Positions 1-7,213 of a DNA stretch of 22,220 nucleotides are shown here, piece by piece. The notes below the pieces were generated by a model. It saw only the letters and a list, made by a program, of their open reading frames with translations. It ran no database searches and was not told the DNA's origin. How positions within the stretch are numbered: the stretch's first letter is position 1; each line of letters begins with the position of its first letter. A program made the translations under genes and the position numbers. The DNA is from Trueperaceae bacterium (GTDB lineage: Bacteria; Deinococcota; Deinococci; Deinococcales; Trueperaceae), in assembly GCA_011390455.1 (NCBI GenBank), contig JAABSI010000047.1, positions 1-22,220 of the forward strand, read 5' to 3'.

Positions 1-287
1 TAGGAGTACTCGGGCGTGCTCTCGTCCCGTCCCAGCTTGATCGCGCCGGCGCTGGAGAAGGCGAGCACCACCACGAAGATGAGGAAGAGCGCCACGGAGA
101 GGACGTAGAACCACCCCGCGCTGGCGATCGTCCAGTCCCGCATCGCGGTGAACGTGACCTCGGCCGCGGTCGGGAAGAGCACCGCGTACAGCACGAACGC
201 CAACACGAGCACGCTCGACGTGACGAAGACGGGGGCATTGATCAGCACGCGCGGCGCTTTGCGGGCTCGTCCGCCGGACTCGGACAT
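1..287 (-). CDS. BCCT-family osmolyte/betaine/choline transporter, N-terminal part (runs off the window)
   Basis: Translating the minus strand from the ATG at 287 gives about 95 residues before the window edge. A short polar N-terminus carries an NAPVF motif, followed by a hydrophobic helix at roughly residues 17-40, an FPTAAE turn, an RDWTIASAGWFYVLSV stretch opening a second helix, then LAFSSAGAIKLG and a DESTPEYS ending. This order matches the start of betaine/carnitine/choline transporters, where the W-F-Y-V-L-S helix and the G-x-I-K-L-G motif before the E-Y-S turn are typical. These inner-membrane proteins bring in compatible solutes by sodium or proton symport; the substrate cannot be told from this fragment. 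Another ATG at 294 is in a different frame. No strong ribosome binding site is visible. It is transcribed divergently from lexA across about 290 bases in which I see only the lexA control region. Confidence 0.82.
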   Translation of the reverse strand, partial: MSESGGRARKAPRVLINAPVFVTSSVLVLAFVLYAVLFPTAAEVTFTAMRDWTIASAGWFYVLSVALFLIFVVVLAFSSAGAIKLGRDESTPEYS

Positions 288-505
288 GCTGCATGGTGGC
301 ACGTTCGCGCGCCTGCTTCGGGGCAACTAGCACGTCGTGCAGCAGGTCGAGTCGATCCGTTCGGTCGGCAGCGCGAGATCGAGGAGAACGGGCTGGCGTT
401 CGAGTCCGTCGCCCCACGGAGGCACCCCGACTCGGGATGCGCGGTCAAGGCAGGATCGGCCTCGATCACCAAGGGCTCGACTTCCCTCGACACCCGCAGC
501 CACCC

Positions 506-535
506 TTGACGCCCCCCGCCCGGCCGCTCTATCCT
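506..535 (+). promoter_or_regulatory. Predicted lexA promoter
   Basis: TTGACG (506-511) and TATCCT (530-535) are separated by 18 bases, a good match to a sigma-70 type promoter in otherwise very GC-rich DNA. The predicted start of transcription, about 541-543, falls at the edge of the palindromic operator, so a repressor bound there would block RNA polymerase. The rest of 288-505 shows no gene or clear element. Confidence 0.6.
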
Positions 536-561
536 GAGTCTTACCCTGAGTTACTCAGGGT
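531..561. promoter_or_regulatory. LexA-type operator: palindrome plus extra half-site
   Basis: Positions 543-551 (ACCCTGAGT) and 553-561 (ACTCAGGGT) form a perfect inverted repeat with 9-base arms around a single central T. An additional half-site, ATCCTGAGT, lies at 531-539, exactly 12 bases upstream in the same orientation and overlapping the predicted -10 box. Placement between promoter and lexA start is what autoregulation predicts. The sequence is unlike the proteobacterial (CTGT-N8-ACAG) and Firmicute/actinobacterial (GAAC-N4-GTTC) SOS boxes, so assignment to LexA rests on position and symmetry. Confidence 0.65.
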
Positions 562-579
562 TACACGACAGGAGGCGCG

Positions 580-1221
580 ATGCCCCGCCCGGCTCACAAG
601 CAACTCCAGATCTTGGACGCCCTCCAGGAGGCGTACGAGCGCGACGGTCGGCTCCCCGAACTCACCGACCTCGCGCGCCGCTTCGGCATCCGCTACCCCA
701 CCCTGCGCGAGCACCTGGGTGCGTTGGAGACGAAGGGCCACCTGCAGGTCGTCGCCCGCGGCCCGGGGCGCAGCCCCGAGGTGACGCTGCTCCGAGGCGG
801 GCGCGGGGTGCCGATGTACGGCGAGATCGTCGCCGGTCTGCCGGTCGGCGAGGCCGCCGAGCCCGAGGGCTACCTGGCGGTCCGCGGGCGCAGCGATCGC
901 TTCGCGCTGCGGGTGCGCGGCGACTCCATGGCCGACCGCATCGAGGACGGCGACGTGGTGCTCCTGCAGCGCCGCACCCCCGAGCGCCAGGACGAGATCT
1001 GCGCGGTGCGCGTGGGCGACGACGAGAGCACCCTCAAGTACCTCGGCTGGACCGGGCCGGCGCGGCGCCCCACCCGCTACCGGCTGCGGCCGCACAACCC
1101 CGCCTACCCCACCCTCGAGGTCGCGCCGGCCGACCTGCGCGTCGACGGCGTCTTCCACGGGCTGCTGCGCGGCGACGTCGTCCGCGACCTGCTCGTCGAA
1201 GGAGGCGCCACCACCCCCTGA
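580..1221 (+). CDS. lexA: LexA-type SOS repressor with self-cleaving peptidase domain
   Basis: The 213-residue protein has an N-terminal winged helix-turn-helix (about residues 5-60, with LARRFGIRYPTLREHLGAL as recognition region) and a C-terminal S24 peptidase domain. The cleavage site reads VAG (Ala85-Gly86), the nucleophile Ser116 lies in RGDSM, and the general base Lys153 follows 37 residues later, the same Ser-Lys spacing as in E. coli LexA (S119/K156). The ATG at 580 is preceded by AGGAGG at 570-575. In the LexA family, DNA damage and RecA filaments trigger self-cleavage and loss of operator binding. It is the first gene of an operon with imuB and dnaE2, so it likely controls them and itself. 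Other S24 phage-type repressors are the alternative, but the operon context favours LexA. The reading frame continues after its TGA, in frame and without a stop, into imuB. Confidence 0.9.
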   Translation: MPRPAHKQLQILDALQEAYERDGRLPELTDLARRFGIRYPTLREHLGALETKGHLQVVARGPGRSPEVTLLRGGRGVPMYGEIVAGLPVGEAAEPEGYLAVRGRSDRFALRVRGDSMADRIEDGDVVLLQRRTPERQDEICAVRVGDDESTLKYLGWTGPARRPTRYRLRPHNPAYPTLEVAPADLRVDGVFHGLLRGDVVRDLLVEGGATTP

Positions 1222-1386
1222 GTCCCGCATCTTCCCCACCACGACGAAGACGCGTCCCCACCAAGCCGCCAAGCAGGAAGGACGCGCCCTCGTTCCGCCC
1301 AAGCCGAATCGGCAGCCGAAGCTGCCGCGGCTGCATCCGCAGCCGGACCTGGTGCTGCGCGCATCGTAGCACCCGAAGGACGCCCG

Positions 1387-3045
1387 ATGGACACGCGCTT
1401 CCTCTCCCCTACCCCACCCCCCAACGCCCGCGCGAACGCCCGCACGGGGGGCGCCGCTCGACCGCGCCGCGGCCGGAGCGAGCGCGCCCCCGCTCCGCCG
1501 CCTCTGTTCGCCCTCCTCGAACCGGCGAGCGCCACCGAGCCGCACGCGACCGCCGCCCCCGACGACGGCCTGCGGACCGTGGCCGTGGTCGTCGAGCCGC
1601 TGCCGCTGTGGCTCGCGGTCCGGGACGAACCCACCCTCGCGCGCGCACCGCTGGTCGCGCAGGACGAAGGGCGCGTGATCCACGCCAACCCCGCGGCGCG
1701 CCGCCTCGGCATCACCCGCGGCATGCGCCTCGACGGCGCCCGCCTCCGCGCCCCCGGCCTCGAGGTCGTCGACGCCGCCGAGCCCCGCCTGGCCCAGGGG
1801 TGGCGCGACCTGGTGCGCGAGCTCGCCGGCTGGACGCCCTGGCTGGAGGCCGACCGCCGAGGCCACGCCTACCTCCGCCTCGACGCCGCGGAGGCCGCCG
1901 AGCTCGCCGCCCGGCTCGGCGCGCGCGTCGGCGTCGCCGACGACCTGGAGACCGCCGAGCTCGCCGCCCTCGCCGGCCGACCGGGCGAAGCGCAGACGCT
2001 CCCCCAAGGTGGTGGCGACGCCTTCCGCGAGCGGCTGCCGCTGCGCTTCCTGCGCGGCGTCGGGCTGCCCGAGCGCGAGCTCACCCGCCTGCGCTGGCTG
2101 GGGCTCGCCACGGTGGGCGACCTGGCGCGCTGGACCGCCGATCAGCTCCGCGCCTACCTCGGCGACACGGCCGAGGCGCTGCGCCCGTACCTCCACGGCC
2201 CCCGCCGGCAGCGCGTGGCGGCCTGGCAAGCACCGCTGGTGCTGCGCCGCACCCTCGCCTTCGAACGGGCGCTCTTCGAACCGCACGAGCTCGAGCCCGC
2301 CCTCGACCGCCTCGCGCGCTCCCTCGCGCTCGACCTCGGCGGCCGCGCCGCCCGCCACGTGACGGTCGCCACCGAGGGCTCGGGCGGGGCGCGCTTCGCC
2401 ACCCGGGTGGCCAAACGGCCGCTGCACCGCGCCGGCCAGATCCGCCAGCAAGCGCTCTTCGCGCTGCGCGACAGCGGCGCCGCGGCGGCCGGCATCGACG
2501 CCCTGACCGTCGAGCTCGCCGAGCCCGAGCGGGTCGCCGAGGCGGCCGGCCTGTGGGACGCCCGCGCCCACCGCGACCGCGCGGTCGACTCGGTGTTGGA
2601 GCGCCACCCCCGCGCCCTCGTGCAGGTCCGCTGGGGCGACCCGCACGCCCCTGCCGCCGACCTCGCCTGGACTTGGGGGGCCCTCGAAGACGCAGCCCGG
2701 CCGGGCGGCGACGCGGCACGCCGCCCCACGCGCGACGCCGCGCGCGCAGCCACGCCCGCACGCCGCGGCCTCGAAGCGCCCGCGGGCGCCGTCGCCCCCG
2801 CGGCGCTCCATGCCGCCCCACTTCAGCTGGCCCAAGCCGACCGCCCCACCGCCGACGCCCCGGTCCGGACGCCTCGCGCCGAGGCCCCCCCCCCCCCCCG
2901 CGCCGCGGATCCCCGCTGGACCCGCCCCCTCCCCGCCACCCCCTCCTCTCCCCTACCGGCGCCGGACGACCGGATCCGCGACCCCCTCCGCGACCCCGAC
3001 CTGGTGCGCGCCGAGCGCTGGCCCGGCACCCGCCGGGTCGCCTGA
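1387..3045 (+). CDS. imuB: ImuB/ImuY-type Y-family DNA polymerase-like protein
   Basis: The 552-residue product begins at ATG 1387 with GAAGGA just upstream (1374-1379). Residues 1-60 are a proline/alanine/arginine-rich extension. From about residue 63 (TVAVVVEPLPLWLAV) it follows the ImuB pattern: a degenerate first Y-polymerase motif without the usual acidic pair, the ITRGMRLDGARLRAPGL segment, a helix-hairpin-helix thumb region (FLRGVGLPERELTRLRWLGL, about residues 220-240), then a little-finger-like domain. The last about 120 residues are Pro/Ala/Arg-rich and probably disordered. ImuB proteins are non-catalytic adaptors that recruit DnaE2 and the sliding clamp for SOS mutagenesis; in Deinococcus deserti the equivalent gene is called imuY. 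I see no QLxLF-type clamp motif with certainty. A run of 15 C lies in the tail coding region. It is followed at 8 bases by a DUF6504-like gene. Confidence 0.85.
   Translation: MDTRFLSPTPPPNARANARTGGAARPRRGRSERAPAPPPLFALLEPASATEPHATAAPDDGLRTVAVVVEPLPLWLAVRDEPTLARAPLVAQDEGRVIHANPAARRLGITRGMRLDGARLRAPGLEVVDAAEPRLAQGWRDLVRELAGWTPWLEADRRGHAYLRLDAAEAAELAARLGARVGVADDLETAELAALAGRPGEAQTLPQGGGDAFRERLPLRFLRGVGLPERELTRLRWLGLATVGDLARWTADQLRAYLGDTAEALRPYLHGPRRQRVAAWQAPLVLRRTLAFERALFEPHELEPALDRLARSLALDLGGRAARHVTVATEGSGGARFATRVAKRPLHRAGQIRQQALFALRDSGAAAAGIDALTVELAEPERVAEAAGLWDARAHRDRAVDSVLERHPRALVQVRWGDPHAPAADLAWTWGALEDAARPGGDAARRPTRDAARAATPARRGLEAPAGAVAPAALHAAPLQLAQADRPTADAPVRTPRAEAPPPPRAADPRWTRPLPATPSSPLPAPDDRIRDPLRDPDLVRAERWPGTRRVA
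2885..2899 (+). repeat. Homopolymer run of 15 C within imuB
   Basis: Fifteen consecutive C at 2885-2899 encode the Pro4 stretch in the ImuB tail. It is the longest homopolymer I noticed in the window and a likely replication or transcription slippage site, as well as a possible sequencing error point. Both alternative frames downstream stay open: one runs to the end of the DUF6504-like gene (3302), the other to the end of dnaE2 (6418). Confidence 0.85.
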
Positions 3046-3053
3046 GGCCCGCC

Positions 3054-3302
3054 GTGCGCCGCGTCATGGAACTCGCGAGCGTCCGCTGCCGCGACGGCCG
3101 CCCCGTGGAGGTGCGCTGGCCGCAGCCAGCGCCGACGACCACCGTCCACGTGGCCCAGGTCCTGGACGACTGGGATTACGTCGGCCACTGGTGGGCCGTC
3201 GAGGTGCGGCGTCGGTACCGATTGCTCGAGGGCGACGGCGGCCGCCTGGTCGAGGTCTTCGAGGAGGAGGATGCTTGGTGGGTGTCGCGCGCGAGCGATT
3301 GA
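3054..3302 (+). CDS. DUF6504-like small protein of the imuB-dnaE2 cassette
   Basis: A short frame between imuB and dnaE2 gives 82 residues from GTG 3054, which has GAGG six bases upstream overlapping the imuB stop region, or 78 from ATG 3066. The sequence is compact and well-formed: an N-terminal strand (ELASVRCRDGRPVEVRW), then a VLDDWDYVGHWW segment, a basic RRRYRLL strand, and a VEVFEEEDAWWVSRAS end. The Trp-rich pattern and position between imuB and dnaE2 match DUF6504 proteins, which recur in actinobacterial imuB-dnaE2 clusters; assignment is from memory of the family pattern. No biochemical role is known to me. Cotranscription suggests an accessory part in translesion synthesis. The 3' end overlaps the start of dnaE2 by 25 bases. 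Confidence 0.72.
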   Translation: MRRVMELASVRCRDGRPVEVRWPQPAPTTTVHVAQVLDDWDYVGHWWAVEVRRRYRLLEGDGGRLVEVFEEEDAWWVSRASD

Positions 3303-6300
3303 GCACGCTGCTGTGCACCCGTTCCACCTTCAGCTTCGGCGCCGCCACCGCGAGCCCGACGACCCTGGTGCGGCGGGCCGCCGAACTCGGGTACCGGAGC
3401 GTCGCGCTCACCGACCGGCTCAACGTCACCGGCGCGGTGGAGCTGTTCCAAGCGGCGCGCGACGCCGGGCTGCAGGCGCTGATCGGCGCCACCGTCCCGG
3501 TGCGGCTCGACGACGACGACGTCGTGCCGCTGGTGCTCCTCGCCGCCTCCCGGGCTGGCTACGCCACCCTCAATGAGCTCATCACCCACGCGCACGCCCG
3601 CGAGGAGCACGACGTCCCCTGGCCCGTCCTCCTCGCGCACACGCACGACCTCGTGTGCCTGACCGGCACCCGCGAGGGCCTCCCGGCGCGCTTCCTCGCC
3701 CGCCGGCGCGTGGCCGACCTCGATCGCCGCATCCGAGAGCTCAAGGGGGCCTTCCCCGACCGGCTCTACGTCCAGCTCTTCCACGACCGCCTCCCCTGGG
3801 ACGACCGCCGCGCGCGCGTCCTGCGCCGCTTCGCCCAGGACGTCGGCCTCCCCACCGTCGCCGCCCCCGAGGTCCGCCACGCCTACCCCGAGGACCAGCC
3901 CCTGCTGGACGCGCTGCTCTGCGCGCGCCTCGGCATCGACGTCGAGACCCCACACCCGCAACGACCCCAGAACGAGGGGGGCGCCATGGTCGCGCCGGCC
4001 GTCGTCGCCGAGCGTCTCCCCTTCCCCGAGTCGGCCGCCAACGCCGACTGGGTCGCCGAGCGTGCCGCCTTCGACCTCTTGCCCGAACGCCTCGTGCCCC
4101 CCAAGGCACGCGTGCCCAACGGCCTCACCGCCGGCGCCCACCTCGAACGCCGCTGCTACGAGGCGCTGATCCAGCGCTACACCGGGGAGCCGCTCGCGCA
4201 CGCGCGGGTCAAGCTCGAGGCCGAGCTCGCCACCATCCGCGCCCTCGGCCTCGACGACTTCTTCCTCGTCGCCGCCGAGGTGACCGACTACTGCCGCGCG
4301 CACGGCATCTTGGCCGCCGGACGTGGGTCCGCCGCGGCCTCCATCTGCTGCTACCTCCTGGGGATCACCCAAGCCGACCCCATCGCCCACGACCTCCTCT
4401 TCGAGCGCTTCCTCCACACCGGCAAGGACGCGATGCCCGACGTGGACATCGACATCTCCTCCGCCCGCCGCGACCAGGTCCTCGCCTGGGTCGAGGAGCG
4501 CTTCGGCGCCACCACCGAGGCGATGGTGGCGAACAAGATCACCTACCGGCTCCCCTCCGCCCTCCAGGACCTCGGGCGCGCGCTCGGCATCCCTCCCGAG
4601 CAGCGCGACGCGCTCACGCGCGCCTTGGGCCGCGACTTCCGCCACCTCTCCCCCGCCCGCGCGCGCGAGGCCGCGGTCGTCTTCGACGAGGTGCTCGGCG
4701 ACGCCCCCGTCAAGGAGCACCTCCTCCGCCTGCTCGAACGCATGGAGCGCCGCCACGTCCGCCACCTCGCTCCGCACTCCGGCGGCGTGGTCCTCGCGCG
4801 CGATCCCCTCACGCACTACTCGCCCCTGGAGCGCTCGAGCGGCGGCATCAAGCTGCTCCAGCTCGACAAGGACGACGCCGAAGCGCTCGGGCTCATCAAG
4901 CTCGACCTCCTCGGCCTGCGGATGCTCGCCGCCTTGGAGCGCGCGCGCGAAGAGGTCTTTCGCGTCGAGGGGCACTGGCTCGACCTCGCCGCGCTGCCCG
5001 ACGACCCCCGCGTCTGGGACCTGGTCGCCGACGGCGCGACCATGGGCCTCTTCCAGATCGAGAGCCCGAGCCAGGTGAACACCTCGAAGGTGATGCGTGC
5101 GCGTACGATGAAGGACCTGGCGCACCAGATCGCGCTCATCCGCCCCGGGCCCATCCAGTCCGGCACCGTCCACCCCTACCTCAAGCGCCGCCGCGGCCTG
5201 GAGCCGATCACCTACTGGCACCCGAGCCTGGAGCCGATCCTGGCCAAGTCCTACGGCGTGCTCCTCTTCCAGGAGGACGTGCTGCGCATCGCCGTGCACT
5301 TCGCCGGCATGACCTGGATCGAGGCCGACCGCTTCCGCAAGAAGGTCTCCGGCTTCCGCGACCTGGCCGACATCGAGCCCGACCGCCTCCGCTTCGTCGA
5401 GGGCGCGCGCGCCACCGTCGGCGCGACCGACGTCGAAGCCGAGCGCGTCTTCGACGCGATCAAGGCGTACCAGGGCTACGGCTTCGCCGAGTCGCACGCG
5501 TGGGCCTTCGCGTTGCACGCGTACGCCTCCGCGTGGCTCCGCCTGCACCACCCCGCCGCGTACCTGGCCGCGATCCTCACCGAGGAACCGGGCATGTGGT
5601 CCCCGGGCACCAAGCGCCAAGAAGCGCGTGCCTGGGGCGTCCCGTTCCTACCCCTCGACGTCAACCGCTCGGGCGTCCACTACCGGGTCGAACGGGCGGC
5701 CGACGGGCGCCTCGCGGTCCGGCCCGCGCTGACCTCGGTCAAGCACGTGGCCACCGAGTTCGCCCGGGACCTGCTCATCGAACGCCTGCGGCACGGCCCG
5801 TACCGGGAGGTCGACGACGCCGTGCAACGGGTCGACGGGTCCCGCGATGCCTGGGAAGCGCTCGTGCGCGCCGGCGCCTTCGACGCGCTCGGCCCCCGCC
5901 GCCCCGCGCTCTACCGCACCGGCGTCGCCGCACGCAGCTCCGAAGCGATCGACGCCGCGCCGCTGTTCGAAGCCTCGACGTCCACCCCCGACTTCGTGCC
6001 CTTGCCGTTGCCGGAGCGCTTCGTATGGGACCACCACACGACGCGCATGTCGACCCTCGAGCTCCACGCGCTCGACTTGGTCCGCGACCAGCTCACCGAG
6101 CTCGCTGCCATAACGTTATGGCAGGTCCGCACCCGGCCCCGGAAGAGCCGCTGCCGCACCGCAGGCCTCATCGTCAGCCGCCAACGGCCCCCCACGGCCA
6201 AGGGCTTCGCGTTCTTCGTGATCGAGGACGGGGCGACCCGTGGGCAGGTCATCATCTCGCCCGACCTATGGGCCACCCACCGAACGCTGCTCCGCGACGC

Positions 6301-6418
6301 GTCCATCTTGATCGTGGATGCGGTCGTGGAGGACACCGGGTACCAGCTGACCCTCAGGGCCGAACGGTTGGCCGCGCTTCCGGCGCCGATCGCCGTCGGC
6401 GGGTACCACTACCGGTGA
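3278..6418 (+). CDS. dnaE2: Error-prone DNA polymerase III alpha subunit DnaE2 (ImuC)
   Basis: The 1046-residue protein has the DnaE2 domain order: PHP-like domain (about residues 8-210), polymerase core with GRGSAAASICCYLLGI and PDVDID (P387-D392), the third catalytic Asp in LIKLDLLGL (D543), the GYGFAESHAWAFALHAY fingers region, helix-hairpin-helix, and a C-terminal OB fold (FAFFVIEDGATRGQVI). It extends DNA across lesions together with ImuB during SOS. I chose GTG 3278 because a strong GAGGAGGAGG lies at 3261-3270, seven bases upstream; TTG 3299, which overlaps the stop of the preceding gene, is the alternative. The PHP metal motifs are degraded: the usual HxH reads CTR and the TDH motif reads TDR, so PHP metal binding is probably lost. 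The frame contains a perfect 20-bp palindrome (6105-6124) that looks like a ParB site. Confidence 0.93.
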   Translation: MGVARERLSTLLCTRSTFSFGAATASPTTLVRRAAELGYRSVALTDRLNVTGAVELFQAARDAGLQALIGATVPVRLDDDDVVPLVLLAASRAGYATLNELITHAHAREEHDVPWPVLLAHTHDLVCLTGTREGLPARFLARRRVADLDRRIRELKGAFPDRLYVQLFHDRLPWDDRRARVLRRFAQDVGLPTVAAPEVRHAYPEDQPLLDALLCARLGIDVETPHPQRPQNEGGAMVAPAVVAERLPFPESAANADWVAERAAFDLLPERLVPPKARVPNGLTAGAHLERRCYEALIQRYTGEPLAHARVKLEAELATIRALGLDDFFLVAAEVTDYCRAHGILAAGRGSAAASICCYLLGITQADPIAHDLLFERFLHTGKDAMPDVDIDISSARRDQVLAWVEERFGATTEAMVANKITYRLPSALQDLGRALGIPPEQRDALTRALGRDFRHLSPARAREAAVVFDEVLGDAPVKEHLLRLLERMERRHVRHLAPHSGGVVLARDPLTHYSPLERSSGGIKLLQLDKDDAEALGLIKLDLLGLRMLAALERAREEVFRVEGHWLDLAALPDDPRVWDLVADGATMGLFQIESPSQVNTSKVMRARTMKDLAHQIALIRPGPIQSGTVHPYLKRRRGLEPITYWHPSLEPILAKSYGVLLFQEDVLRIAVHFAGMTWIEADRFRKKVSGFRDLADIEPDRLRFVEGARATVGATDVEAERVFDAIKAYQGYGFAESHAWAFALHAYASAWLRLHHPAAYLAAILTEEPGMWSPGTKRQEARAWGVPFLPLDVNRSGVHYRVERAADGRLAVRPALTSVKHVATEFARDLLIERLRHGPYREVDDAVQRVDGSRDAWEALVRAGAFDALGPRRPALYRTGVAARSSEAIDAAPLFEASTSTPDFVPLPLPERFVWDHHTTRMSTLELHALDLVRDQLTELAAITLWQVRTRPRKSRCRTAGLIVSRQRPPTAKGFAFFVIEDGATRGQVIISPDLWATHRTLLRDASILIVDAVVEDTGYQLTLRAERLAALPAPIAVGGYHYR
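6105..6124. promoter_or_regulatory. Candidate parS site 1, inside dnaE2
   Basis: A perfect 20-bp palindrome with the core GCCATAACGTTATGGC at 6107-6122, extended by CT/AG outside. It lies within the dnaE2 coding sequence, near the OB domain, and is translated as A-I-T-L-W-Q. The identical 16-bp core recurs at 6532-6553 and 10060-10075, flanking parAB. Confidence 0.7.
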
Positions 6419-6531
6419 CCCCGGCCCGAGCGGGGGAGACGACCGCCGCATCCCTCCGGCGCGAGCGCTGCGGAGCCGAAAAGCCCGACCCGCTCCGGCC
6501 GGGGAAGACCCCCGCCTCGGAGCGTCCCGCA

Positions 6532-6553
6532 GCCGCCATAACGTTATGGCGGC
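6532..6553. promoter_or_regulatory. Candidate parS site 2, between dnaE2 and bcp
   Basis: A perfect 22-bp palindrome, the 16-bp core GCCATAACGTTATGGC extended by three more paired bases on each side. It sits in the 227-base convergent region between the dnaE2 and bcp stops. With no loop and no T-run it is a poor rho-independent terminator, and the exact match to the other two sites favours a protein-binding site. I see nothing else clear in 6419-6645. Confidence 0.7.
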
Positions 6554-6645
6554 CCCGATCTCGATCGAGGCCGCCGAACGTGCTTCACCTATGCATCAAC
6601 CATCTTAACGTGCCTCACGCGCGTCACCGCGCGCGCACACGATCG

Positions 6646-7113
6646 TCAGGCGCGCAACTCCTCGAGCGCCGCCGCGACCTCCTCCGCGTGCTCGTCCGGC
6701 TTGACCTTCGGCCAGACGCGCGCCACGGTGCCGGCAGGATCGATCACGTACGTGATCCGCGGCACGCCCATGTACGTCTTCCCGTACATGCTCTTCTCGG
6801 TCCAGGCGCCGTAGGCCTCGAGCATGCCCTTCTCGGTGTCCACGAGCAGCGGGAAGTTGAGGTCGTACTTGTCGGCGAACTTGCGATGGGCTTTGGCGTC
6901 GTCCGCCGAGACGCCCCACACGACCGCATCGAGGCCCTCGAAGCGGGGGAGACCGTCCCGGAACGAGCAGGCCTCCTTCGTGCATCCCGGCGTGTCGTCC
7001 TTGGGGTAGAAGTAGAGCACCAACCACTTGCCGCGCGCATCTTCGAGCGAGCGCGACGTACCATCCTGATCCACCAGCGTGAACGCGGGCGCGGTCTGAC
7101 CGACTTCGAGCAC
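6646..7113 (-). CDS. bcp: Thioredoxin-dependent peroxiredoxin, Bcp/PrxQ type
   Basis: The 155-residue protein has the AhpC/TSA peroxiredoxin fold. The active site PKDDTPGCTKEACSFRD contains the peroxidatic Cys44 and, five residues on, the resolving Cys49, the spacing of E. coli Bcp (C45/C50). LVLYFYPKDDTPGC, WGVSADD and the FPLLVDTEKG region are also characteristic. It reduces hydrogen peroxide and organic hydroperoxides in the cytoplasm, regenerated by thioredoxin. I chose GTG at 7113 because GGAGG lies six bases upstream on the minus strand and the protein then starts MLEVGQTAPAF, as usual for the family; longer in-frame extensions are out-of-family. It lies 100 bases downstream of an unrecognised gene on the same strand and may share its transcript. 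Confidence 0.93.
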   Translation of the reverse strand: MLEVGQTAPAFTLVDQDGTSRSLEDARGKWLVLYFYPKDDTPGCTKEACSFRDGLPRFEGLDAVVWGVSADDAKAHRKFADKYDLNFPLLVDTEKGMLEAYGAWTEKSMYGKTYMGVPRITYVIDPAGTVARVWPKVKPDEHAEEVAAALEELRA

Positions 7114-7213
7114 GGAACACCTCCAAAGCTCGACGGTACGCCGCGCGGGCCGCACGAACCGTGTCGCCGACTCCTTCCAGCCGCCCCCGCACCCACGCGG
7201 CGAAGCGCGGCCC

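Noticed and set aside
1216..1223. CCCTGAGT, a LexA half-site match at the end of lexA, upstream of imuB
   Set aside because: A single 8-base match with no inverted partner and no promoter; expected by chance in a window this size.
541..2835. Long open frame on the minus strand opposite lexA and imuB
   Set aside because: Its translation is low-complexity (Gly/Arg/Ala/Glu) and mirrors the real genes; a by-product of high GC at third codon positions.
3176..5620. 814-codon minus-strand open frame opposite dnaE2
   Set aside because: Antisense shadow; no domain motifs, while the plus strand carries all DnaE2 motifs.
6532..6553. The 22-bp palindrome as a dnaE2/bcp terminator
   Set aside because: No loop and no T-run, and its core is identical to two other sites, one of them inside a coding region.
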